A stretch of 64,000 nt of DNA from Iodobacter arcticus (GTDB taxonomy: Bacteria > Pseudomonadota > Gammaproteobacteria > Burkholderiales > Chitinibacteraceae). This document shows positions 7,889-15,430 of this stretch, piece by piece. The position numbers were made by a program, and so were the translations under genes. Positions within the stretch are counted from its first letter, which is position 1. Each line of letters starts with the position of its first letter. The DNA is taken from contig NZ_JBHTBQ010000046.1 in NCBI RefSeq assembly GCF_042664895.1, forward strand, positions 62,001 to 126,000, in the 5' to 3' direction. The notes below the pieces were generated by a model that saw nothing but the letters and a program-made list of their open reading frames with translations, was not told the DNA's origin and made no database searches.

Positions 7889-8443
7889 TTACATGCCTTG
7901 TACCGCATAAATGGCCAGCGTATTGCGCCAATAGCCTTGGTAATCCATACCACAACCAAATAAGAAGCGATCTTCTACTTCCAGGCCCACATAATCCGCA
8001 GCCACACCCACCGCTTTACGATCATGTTTTTTATCCACCAGTACAGCAACGCGTACTTCTTTTGCGCCTTGTTCACGGCAATATTCCAAGATAGCTGCCA
8101 GTGTATGGCCCTCATCAAGAATATCGTCCACGATCACCACAACGCGACCTTTCATGCTTTCTTGTGGTTTTACTTTCCAATCCAGCATGCCGCCGCTGGT
8201 TTCTTTGCGATAACGCGTGGCATGCATATAAGACACTTCGAGAGGGAAGCGTAAGCGTGGCAATAAATGCCCTGACACAATCAAGCCACCATTCATAACG
8301 GTGTAAACAATTGGATTGGCGTATTGCAAATCAGCGGTCATTGCCACCGCCATACGATCCAGCGCAGCCAGCACTTCGGTCTCGCTGTGCAGGCAATCCG
8401 AATTATCAATAATGGTTTGGGCTTCAGGGAGTTCTAGGGTCAC
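7889..8443 (-). CDS. hpt: Hypoxanthine(-guanine) phosphoribosyltransferase
   Basis: Salvages hypoxanthine (and possibly guanine) with PRPP. The PRPP-binding loop VVIVDDILDEGHT is plain, and the C-terminal DRFLFGCGMDYQGYWRN segment resembles neisserial HGPRTs of about 184 residues. The start chosen is the GTG at 8443, preceded by AGAAGAGG; the longer frame to 8491 would add 16 residues without homology. It is third in the minus-strand order permease, apt, hpt, which makes a compact purine uptake and salvage unit, and a strong terminator follows. Confidence 0.93.
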   Translation of the reverse strand: MTLELPEAQTIIDNSDCLHSETEVLAALDRMAVAMTADLQYANPIVYTVMNGGLIVSGHLLPRLRFPLEVSYMHATRYRKETSGGMLDWKVKPQESMKGRVVVIVDDILDEGHTLAAILEYCREQGAKEVRVAVLVDKKHDRKAVGVAADYVGLEVEDRFLFGCGMDYQGYWRNTLAIYAVQGM

Positions 8444-8536
8444 GATAGCGTACCTCTTCTTTAAATAATTCAAACAAAAACGGGCGGGCACTGTTTGTAT
8501 TTAAAATGACAAACACAGCGCCGCCACGACACATCT

Positions 8537-9097
8537 TTAATGGCCTGCGTAATCGCAAACAGTAAACAGAGAGATGCCCTGCTCACGTACGATTTTTGAT
8601 CCGCCCAATTCAGGCAAATCAACAATAGCAGCCGCTTCAACAATGGTTGCACCAAGGCGGTTTAACAGCTTAGCTGCTGCCACCATGGTACCGCCTGTTG
8701 CCACCAAATCATCAATCAGCAAAACACGATCGCCTTTTTTACAGGCATCGGTATGAATCTCAACCGTGGCCGAGCCGTATTCCAGCTCGTATTCTTCTGC
8801 CACTGTTAAAAAGGGCAATTTGCCTTTTTTGCGCACGGGCACAAAGCCCAAGTTTAATTCATAGGCCACCACCGCACCGAGAATAAAACCTCGCGCATCC
8901 ACACCGGCCACCATGTCTAAATGCATATCCATATAGCGATGCACAAAGATATCAACCAAAACACGAAAGGTTTTTTTATCTTGCAATAAAGGCGTGATAT
9001 CACGGAACTGCACGCCTGCCTGCGGCCAATCAGGCACCGTACGGATGCGATCCCGAATATAATCCGCGTAAGGCGGCTCAGCTTGCAATAAGCTCAT
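8537..9097 (-). CDS. apt: Adenine phosphoribosyltransferase
   Basis: Converts adenine and PRPP to AMP. The 186-residue protein carries the PRPP motif LLIDDLVATGGT and the family block GVDARGFILGAVVAYELNLGFVPVRKKGKLP. It begins with ATG at 9097 after a GGGAA ribosome site. The first ~15 codons, the ribosome site and the last codons of the permease are present a second time exactly 100 bp upstream (see the duplication at 9030-9234), so a 22-codon decoy reading frame precedes the true gene. Confidence 0.96.
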   Translation of the reverse strand: MSLLQAEPPYADYIRDRIRTVPDWPQAGVQFRDITPLLQDKKTFRVLVDIFVHRYMDMHLDMVAGVDARGFILGAVVAYELNLGFVPVRKKGKLPFLTVAEEYELEYGSATVEIHTDACKKGDRVLLIDDLVATGGTMVAAAKLLNRLGATIVEAAAIVDLPELGGSKIVREQGISLFTVCDYAGH

Positions 9098-9234
9098 TGA
9101 ATATTTCCCTTAGCCAAAAGCGGCAAATTTAACGCGCTGTACGAATACTGCCCCGAATATAATCCGCGTAAGGCGGTTCTGCCTGCAATAAGCTCATTTA
9201 AATAGTTCCCTTAACCAAAAGCCGCAAACTTAAT
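9030..9234 (-). repeat. Diverged tandem duplication of the permease/apt junction
   Basis: The true junction (permease end, ribosome site, apt start at 9097) and a second one (permease stop at 9211, ATG at 9197) are offset by 100 bp. The upstream copy encodes MSLLQAEPPYADYIRGSIR then TAR and a stop at 9129, nearly the start of apt, and the sequence between the two starts still spells the permease ending KFAAFG-stop. Identity is roughly 80-85% by eye with one single-base indel, so the duplication is not recent. Confidence 0.88.
9129..9197 (-). pseudogene. 22-codon vestigial apt start
   Basis: Reads from ATG 9197 through 22 codons to TAA 9129. Its first 14 codons match apt (SLLQAEPPYADYIR), then it runs out. 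It keeps a GGGAA ribosome site, so it may be translated as a leader peptide upstream of apt. Confidence 0.7.
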
Positions 9235-10503
9235 CAGCCACAGCGCAGTAATAATCAACACGGCAGGGCTTAGATCTTTATAGCGACCCGCCAGCACTTT
9301 AATTGCCGCGTAGCTAATAAAACCAAACGCAATCCCATCCGCAATCGAATAAGTAAACGGCATACCTACGGCGGTAATCACGGCAGGTGCGGCTTCGGTA
9401 ATATCATCCCAATCAATTTCGGCCAGACCACGCGCCATCAGTACGGCTACATAGCAAAGTGCGGGTGCGGTGGCATACGCAGGTACGGTGCCAGCCAATG
9501 GCGCCACAAAGAGAGCCGCCAAAAACAAGATCGCAACGACCAAGCTAGTCAGGCCCGTGCGACCGCCTGCTGCAACGCCTGCCGCTGATTCAACATAGGC
9601 GGTTACGCTTGAAGTACCCAAGGCGGCCCCTACCATAATGGCAGAAGAATCAGCGAACAGCGCTTTCTTTAAACGGGGCAGTTTGCCGTCTTTATCCAGC
9701 AAACCAGAGCGGTGAGAAACGCCGACTAAAGTGCCGGTAGTATCAAACAAATCAACAAAGAAGAAAATAAACACTACACCCAAGAGGCCCGCATTCAGCG
9801 CACTTTTAATATCCATTTGCATAAAGGTGGGTGCAATCGACGGTGGCGGTGAAAACACACCTTTGAATTCGGTTAAGCCGAATAAAATCGACAGCAGCGT
9901 CACACCTAATACGCCAATAATAATTGCACCTTTTACTTTGCGGTATTCAAGCGCCACAATTAAAAAGAAGCCCAATACGGCTAATAATGTGCTTGGTGCA
10001 TGGATATCACCCAATTGCACCATCGTCACAGGCGAAGCGGTAATCAGGCCAGCGCTTTTCAGCCCAATAATAGCCAGAAACAATCCCACACCGGCAGAAA
10101 TAGCCAGCTTTAAAGAATGCGGAATGGCATTCACCAGCACTTCACGCAATTTAAACGAGGAAACCAGCACAAAAACCACGCCAGAAATAAACACCGCACC
10201 CAACGCAGTTTGCCAAGGCACACCCATGCCTTTAACCACAGCAAAGGTAAAATAAGCGTTCAAACCCATACCCGGGGCTAGCGCAATCGGGTAATTAGCC
10301 AAAAGCGCCATCACGGCAGTACCAAAAGCCGCAGCCAGACAGGTCGCCACAAACACGGCATTAAAATCCATACCGGTTTGCGCCAAAATGGCTGGATTAA
10401 CAAAAATAATATAGGCCATAGTTAAAAACGTTGTAAAACCCGCAATCACTTCGGTTTTAACGTTAGTACCGTGTTCTTTTAATTTGAACAATGCTTCGAG
10501 CAT
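9211..10503 (-). CDS. Purine permease, NCS2 AzgA/PbuG type
   Basis: The 430-residue protein has 12-14 hydrophobic segments and the AzgA-branch signatures: VIAGFTTFLTMAYIIFVNP at the N-terminus, LAPGMGLNAYFTF, and SSVTAYVESAAGVAAGGRTGLTS in the middle. Characterised members import adenine, guanine or hypoxanthine by proton symport. Here it is the first gene of an operon with apt and hpt, which supports uptake of the same bases that the two transferases salvage. Which base it prefers cannot be read from sequence. Two ATG-like starts are absent nearby, so the start at 10503 is taken. Confidence 0.92.
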   Translation of the reverse strand: MLEALFKLKEHGTNVKTEVIAGFTTFLTMAYIIFVNPAILAQTGMDFNAVFVATCLAAAFGTAVMALLANYPIALAPGMGLNAYFTFAVVKGMGVPWQTALGAVFISGVVFVLVSSFKLREVLVNAIPHSLKLAISAGVGLFLAIIGLKSAGLITASPVTMVQLGDIHAPSTLLAVLGFFLIVALEYRKVKGAIIIGVLGVTLLSILFGLTEFKGVFSPPPSIAPTFMQMDIKSALNAGLLGVVFIFFFVDLFDTTGTLVGVSHRSGLLDKDGKLPRLKKALFADSSAIMVGAALGTSSVTAYVESAAGVAAGGRTGLTSLVVAILFLAALFVAPLAGTVPAYATAPALCYVAVLMARGLAEIDWDDITEAAPAVITAVGMPFTYSIADGIAFGFISYAAIKVLAGRYKDLSPAVLIITALWLIKFAAFG

Positions 10504-10604
10504 GAGCCCATTTCCCCGTTAAATAAAAACAAATAAGCCGGAGCGTATTGATGCAATCTAAATAGAAAACAAAAATACATTCCGACTTTCGCACGCTTAA
10601 AAAA

Positions 10605-11174
10605 TCAACTACCCACACCTAACAAAGCCAATACACCCAGCAGAGCAAAAACGGCTGCGGCTACAAAACGTACATAACGCAGAATATGCATTCGGGCTGC
10701 GATCCACTTACCCACAAAAACAGCAGGCACATCGGCAATCATCATGCCGACCGTTGTACCAGCAACCACCGCCCACAAAGGCTGATATTTCAGCGCCAGC
10801 GCCACGGTGGCCACTTGCGTTTTATCGCCAATCTCAGCCAAAAAGAAAGCTAACGTTGTGGCAACAAATGCGCCATAAGGCTTGATTTGCGCTTCTTCTT
10901 CGCCCATTTCATCGGGCACCAGTGCCCAGGCGGCAATCGCTAAAAAGCCCAAACCAATCACCCAGCGCAAAACAAGCGGCGAAATCATACCTGCTACCTG
11001 CTGACCAATCCAACCGGCAGCAAAGTGATTCAGTACAGTCGCAACAAAGATACCCAAGATAATGGGCAAAGGACGGCGAAAGCGTGCTGCCAGAATTAAC
11101 GCAAGTAATTGCGTTTTATCGCCGATTTCGGCGATGGCGACAACGCCAGTAGAAATAAGAAAGGTATCAATCAT
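10605..11174 (-). CDS. TMEM165/GDT1-family cation transporter (probable Mn2+ exporter)
   Basis: The 189-residue membrane protein contains the two inverted family motifs AEIGDKTQLL and AEIGDKTQVA (Glu-x-Gly-Asp-Lys-Thr), one in each half, with three hydrophobic helices per half. Members transport Mn2+ or Ca2+ in exchange for protons. The start is the ATG at 11174 (MIDTFLIS); the open frame continues 80 codons further up but that part is the riboswitch. The manganese riboswitch in the leader makes Mn2+ export the likely role. A GC-rich stem just before the start (arms 11189-11198 and 11219-11228) could hide or expose the ribosome site. Confidence 0.9.
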   Translation of the reverse strand: MIDTFLISTGVVAIAEIGDKTQLLALILAARFRRPLPIILGIFVATVLNHFAAGWIGQQVAGMISPLVLRWVIGLGFLAIAAWALVPDEMGEEEAQIKPYGAFVATTLAFFLAEIGDKTQVATVALALKYQPLWAVVAGTTVGMMIADVPAVFVGKWIAARMHILRYVRFVAAAVFALLGVLALLGVGS

Positions 11175-11179
11175 CGAGT

Positions 11180-11398
11180 CGTGTTTCCGGGGCGGGCAGG
11201 ATAGAGGTCGCACAGCATTGCCCACCCCGGGAAATGCTGAACGAACCTCAGGTCTTGTCAAGCTGGCCTGCGCTCTGCTTACAGAACACCGCTCCAACCG
11301 AATACGCCATGGATCAAACGATCCAAGTATGTTGACGTATTCCCCGCAAACCGTTCTTTCAAACCAGCTGCAGGCGACTACTCCCCCGAAGACCAAAG
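11180..11398 (-). promoter_or_regulatory. yybP-ykoY manganese riboswitch
   Basis: The minus strand shows the class landmarks in order: GGGGAGTAG (about 11387-11378), the second conserved loop with GTCAACATACT (about 11336-11326), and a closing segment TTGACAAGACCTGAGG (about 11261-11246). A GC-rich stem of 10 bp with one G-U pair follows directly before the start of the transporter. Known members bind Mn2+ and switch on exporters of exactly this family, in proteobacteria usually through translation. The expression platform assignment is inference. Confidence 0.87.
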
Positions 11399-11477
11399 CG
11401 CGGATTTTAACCACCCCTTATGCATGCTGCAATCCCAGATTACAAAAACCGCCACTACGCCATACTATTTACATGTC

Positions 11478-11954
11478 TTAAACAGCTGTTTTGATGTGCC
11501 CCAGCAGCGCGGCGCAGCCCGCCTCGCACTGATCCAGAACGGTCTCAAACCCAGCTGGGCCGCCATAGTAAGGATCTAACACCTCGTTTTGAGTAGGGAC
11601 AGGGGCAAAGGATAAAAATAATTTCACCCGCGATTGATATTCTGGTGGGCATTGCCGTTGTAAATCCCTTAAATGGCCATTATCCATCGCCAAAATCAAA
11701 TCAAACTCAGCAAAATCGCTCTGCTGCACGCTGCGGGCGCGCAAAAAAGACAAATCAAAACCACGTTTTTTAGCATAACTTTGCGAACGCCGATCTGGCG
11801 GCTCCCCAATGTGATAATCCTGTGTACCGGCAGAATCCACTTCAATGGCATGGCTTAGCCCCGCAACCTCTACCTTTTGCCGCATCACCCCATCTGCAGT
11901 GGGGCTTCTGCAGATATTTCCTGTGCACACAAAAAGCACTTTAAGTTTTTTCAT
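11478..11954 (-). CDS. Low-molecular-weight protein tyrosine phosphatase
   Basis: The P-loop CTGNICRSPTA holds catalytic Cys10 and Arg16, and the C-terminal general acid lies in the LDPYYGG motif (Asp-Pro). At 158 residues it has the normal length of the family. Such enzymes dephosphorylate tyrosine kinases or small metabolites; no capsule or kinase gene is nearby, so the substrate is unknown. The DPYYGG form, rather than DPxG of capsule-linked Wzb enzymes, points to the general housekeeping branch. Confidence 0.95.
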   Translation of the reverse strand: MKKLKVLFVCTGNICRSPTADGVMRQKVEVAGLSHAIEVDSAGTQDYHIGEPPDRRSQSYAKKRGFDLSFLRARSVQQSDFAEFDLILAMDNGHLRDLQRQCPPEYQSRVKLFLSFAPVPTQNEVLDPYYGGPAGFETVLDQCEAGCAALLGHIKTAV

Positions 11955-12992
11955 TAAAATCAGCCAATCAAGAAAAATGCCATTAAAAACAGTTAATTAC
12001 CAAAAATATAAATTAACGAATTAGCACATTATATATGGTGGGCATTTAGGATACCGCATAGGTCAGCAAGTTAGATCGAATCATCTTCTGGATGATTGAC
12101 TATTGGCTGGCACAAAAATACCGACGCAGCTTTAGATCTCTAATGAAAGATTATGTAAGGCCGCCCGTAAACGGTGTCGCTAAGGCTTGGTTGATTGAAG
12201 GGCAAAACAGTCAATATTGAGATTTGCACAATCGGCAACGTCGGCATTCAAGATAAGGTGTTTACAAGAGAATATGAGCGCCAGACACAACTGACATCAT
12301 CAGTAATTACAATCGTCAGAAATACGCACTCAACTCTTCAGCTTTAGGCTTCATTATTCCCTTGGCACTAATTGTGCAAATTATATTTAAAAAACAAACC
12401 TCTAAAAAGACGTGTATCTTTTTACACAAAAAATCAACAACTTAAATTTTAATTCATTCATTTTTAGTGCTGTAGAAAAATTCAGAAAAAACATTCTCAC
12501 AACCTTATGCTGTATCAATGCGTCAGCAACTGGTAAATATTTACCTAGTTTTATTGCTTGCATATACAATAAAATTGTAATTATTCATAAGAATAGCCTC
12601 CGATATCAACTACGCAGCACCCCTGAAAAACGTAATCAGCGGTGAATTAGAAATATCGCTCCATCGCTTCGGCGCACTTTCAGAAATCCCCCACACACAA
12701 CCTGGGGCACTCCTAGAAAATGAAGTAAAACAGCAGACTTCGATAACTTTGATCATGGCTATTTCACTAGAAGGTTAAGCGTCCATTCGCGTGGTCATCA
12801 TTCAAGCTTGTTTTGTTGCCCTTTTTTTATGGTTTGGATGGGTGTTTTGTAGCCCATAGCCGTTTAAAAAGTAGCTAAGGAAATTTGTCTATTTGTAGCT
12901 TCGTCATTTTTCTGCAGCATCTTTCTAGACTTTCTCCATAAGAAAGTCTGCCGATTAAACACACAGATTAACTTAACTAAATTGTTGGCTCG
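11955..12992. other. 1-kb AT-rich gap with possible gene remnants
   Basis: No convincing intact gene. Three short open stretches look coding but lack starts: about 12238-12351 (plus; ends in THSTLQL-stop), about 12585-12778 (plus; contains LEISLHRFGALSEIP, no ATG), and 12798-12857 (minus), described separately. The 77-residue frame at 12412-12645 has low-complexity AT-rich composition and no ribosome site. The gap lies at the left border of the lux-like cluster. Confidence 0.4.
12798..12857 (-). pseudogene. Possible transposase C-terminus remnant
   Basis: The minus strand encodes MGYKTPIQTIKKG and six more residues before TGA. The GYKTP motif near the very end is typical of integrase-type (IS3/IS481) transposases, where it follows the last catalytic Glu helix. 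Upstream the frame is broken by a stop within three codons. Too short for certainty. Confidence 0.3.
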
Positions 12993-14249
12993 ATGTCTTC
13001 TTTTACCCGCTCGCTCTTACCGATCTCCTCCCGTCAGGCGCTATTTTTTTGTTTGCTACTCGCCACATTTGAACTGCTGACCTATGTCGCTAGCGATATT
13101 GTGATGCCCGCCATGTTGTATGTGGTTGCAGACCTCAATGCACCCGTTAGCCATGTACCCATAGCGCTGAACGCCTATTTGCTAGGCGGTGTCGCCTTCC
13201 AATGGCTTATCGGCCCCTTGTCGGATCGTTTTGGCCGTCGCCCATTGTTGTTGATTGGCGCAATCCTATTTGCCGTGGCGTGTCTGATCACGCCCTTGGT
13301 AAGCGGCATCTATGTATTCAACGCGTTACGCTTTATTCAGGGCATTGCGCTGGGCTTTGTGGTGGTGGTGAGCTATCCCGCGTTGCAAGAGTCCTTTCAG
13401 GAAACCGATGCGGTTCGCCTTATGGCGCTACTGGCCAATATCGCCTTGCTGTCACCATTATTAGGCCCATTGCTGGGCAGTATGCTGCTAGAGATTGTGA
13501 CGTGGCGCACGCTGTTTGTTGGCGTGGGGCTATGTGGCATCTTGGTCTTGATCGGGCTGTGGTTTTTTATGCCTGAAACCATAGGCGTTACGCGCAAAGA
13601 TGGCAGTCGGCTTGAGCCAGCGCCGCTTAATCTGGCAAGCATTTGGGCCAGTTACCGTGAACTACTGGGCAATGCTCGCTTTATGCAAGGCAGCTTGGTG
13701 TTGGGGCTCATTAGCATCCCATTAATTGGCTGGATCGGCCTTGCCCCTTTGCTACTGATGAATAATCTGGGGCTGAGTTCTATTGCCTATGGCCTGTGGC
13801 AATTGCCGATTTTTGGGGGCTTGATTGCCGGCAATCTGGCGTTGAATTATCTGGTTACCCGTCTTGAACTTGATGCATTGATTCGCCTATCGCTGTGGCC
13901 TATTTTTGGGGGCTTACTCTTGATGCTGGGAGCCACCCTGGTCACCGGCCACTTATTGGCGTTGGTGCTGGGCTTAACGATCTACGCTTTCGGCATGGGC
14001 ATTTGCAACGCCACGCTTTACCGGCAGACCTTGTTTGCCAGCGAGAGTGGCAAAGGCACCGTTGCCGCCATGTTGGGGATGATTTCTGTTGCCACTATCG
14101 GCCTAGGTAGTTCGGCGCTTGCGGTGTTGGGTGCGGGCACCAGCCTTGCTGCTTTTGCTATTGCGGCCAGTATTGCTGCGGGTTTGGCTCTCTGGCCACT
14201 GTGGTGCTTGCTTAAGCGTCCGCCCATAACTGCTGCCGTTACGATTTAG
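12993..14249 (+). CDS. MdfA-like MFS exporter
   Basis: A 12-helix major facilitator of 418 residues that resembles E. coli MdfA over its whole length: the first helix with FELLTYVASDIVMPAML keeps the membrane-embedded Glu/Asp pair region, helix 2-3 loop has GPLSDRFGRRP (motif A), helix 4 has RFIQGIALGF, and LPIFGGLIAGNL and LTIYAFGMGICNA match later segments. MdfA exports diverse cationic and neutral compounds in exchange for protons. Being the first gene of the lux-like cluster with a 48-bp gap to the next start, it is the likely exporter of the cluster product or a self-resistance pump. Confidence 0.9.
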   Translation: MSSFTRSLLPISSRQALFFCLLLATFELLTYVASDIVMPAMLYVVADLNAPVSHVPIALNAYLLGGVAFQWLIGPLSDRFGRRPLLLIGAILFAVACLITPLVSGIYVFNALRFIQGIALGFVVVVSYPALQESFQETDAVRLMALLANIALLSPLLGPLLGSMLLEIVTWRTLFVGVGLCGILVLIGLWFFMPETIGVTRKDGSRLEPAPLNLASIWASYRELLGNARFMQGSLVLGLISIPLIGWIGLAPLLLMNNLGLSSIAYGLWQLPIFGGLIAGNLALNYLVTRLELDALIRLSLWPIFGGLLLMLGATLVTGHLLALVLGLTIYAFGMGICNATLYRQTLFASESGKGTVAAMLGMISVATIGLGSSALAVLGAGTSLAAFAIAASIAAGLALWPLWCLLKRPPITAAVTI

Positions 14250-14297
14250 TTTTTAACTACCCGCTTCCGTTCATTTATCTTGCCTAGGAAATCATTT

Positions 14298-15428
14298 GTG
14301 GCCTCACTCGTCCATGTCGATGCGCTGTGCGCCATCGAATCCCCCTATCGTACCGATGCCGCGTGCGATCAGCTATTTAACGCAGCAATGCGCGAACTCA
14401 CTGAATATCATTGCGATGAGTCGCCAGGCTACGCCCAATGGCTAGCGTCCAATGGATGGGATAAGGCGAAGCTGGAAAACGTGAACGACTGGTCGAGCTT
14501 GCCTCCATTATTTGCCAATTATTTCAAGCGTCGCTTGGTATTAAGCAAAGCGGGCGAAGAAGCGTTGGAGCTGACTTCATCAGGCACCAGCGGCCAAAAA
14601 AGCCGCATGCGTTATGACGAGCGCAGCCTAGGTGCAGCCCAAGCAATGGTTGACCGTATTTTCGACCTATACGGCTGGAATACGCCCGATACCCCCTGCA
14701 ATTATCTGTTGTTAAGTTACGAGCCTGCTGGCGCAATCACCCTCGGCACGGCCTATACCGACCAATTTTTGTGCAAATACGCACCAATCAACCGAGCGGT
14801 GTATGCATTGCGGCATAACGGCCACGGTAACGAGTTCGATCCGTTTGGGGTGATTCGGGCCTTGCAGGAGTTTGCTGAAGAAGGCCTGCCGGTTCGTATC
14901 TTTGGCTTTCCTGCATTTTTGTGGTTTGCGCTCGAACGCATGCGCGAAATGGGCTATCCAGCACTGAAGCTACACCCAGATTCATTGGTGTTTCTGGGCG
15001 GCGGTTGGAAAACCCACGCCGACCAAGCCATCCCTAAAGCCCTGTTGTATCAACGCTTGGGTGAGCAACTGGGTATTCCAGACGTGCGCTGCCGAGATGG
15101 CTATGGCGCGGTGGAACACCCAGTGCCCTATATCGAATGCCCGAAGCATCACTTCCATATTCCCAGCTATGCGCGCGCCTATATCCGCCACCCAGCGACT
15201 TTAGACACGCAACCATACGGCGCAAGGGGCTTTTTGCATTTTGTATCGCCCTATATCACATCGAGCCCCGCCCACAGCGTGGTCATGAGTGATTTGGCCA
15301 TCTTGCATCCGGGTCACTCCTGCAGCTGCGGCATCGAAACCGACTGGTTTGAACTACTGGGGCGCGCCGGCACCAGCAAAAGCCGCAGCTGTGCGCTAGC
15401 GGCATCTGAATTGATCAAGGAATCCTAA
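14298..15428 (+). CDS. LuxE-like acyl-protein synthetase
   Basis: Member of the LuxE family, which activates a fatty acid as acyl-AMP and passes it to a cysteine for reduction by LuxC. Visible are the ATP motif TSSGTSGQKSRM (about residue 93), the FLGGGWK segment, the YGAVEHPVPYIEC block and a terminal CALAASEL motif whose Cys, 11 residues from the end, sits where LuxE carries its acyl-acceptor cysteine. I chose the GTG at 14298, 8 nt after AGGA, giving 376 residues (V. harveyi LuxE has 378); a TTG at 14280 is the alternative. It precedes the LuxC fusion by only 2 bp. The acyl substrate is unknown. Confidence 0.88.
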   Translation: MASLVHVDALCAIESPYRTDAACDQLFNAAMRELTEYHCDESPGYAQWLASNGWDKAKLENVNDWSSLPPLFANYFKRRLVLSKAGEEALELTSSGTSGQKSRMRYDERSLGAAQAMVDRIFDLYGWNTPDTPCNYLLLSYEPAGAITLGTAYTDQFLCKYAPINRAVYALRHNGHGNEFDPFGVIRALQEFAEEGLPVRIFGFPAFLWFALERMREMGYPALKLHPDSLVFLGGGWKTHADQAIPKALLYQRLGEQLGIPDVRCRDGYGAVEHPVPYIECPKHHFHIPSYARAYIRHPATLDTQPYGARGFLHFVSPYITSSPAHSVVMSDLAILHPGHSCSCGIETDWFELLGRAGTSKSRSCALAASELIKES

Positions 15429-15430
15429 GC

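Noticed and set aside
11175..11414. 80-residue N-terminal extension of the GDT1-type transporter
   Set aside because: The open frame coincides with the manganese riboswitch; family members begin at the MIDTF-type methionine.
12412..12645. 77-residue plus-strand ORF
   Set aside because: AT-rich, low-complexity translation, no ribosome site and no family resemblance; treated as chance.
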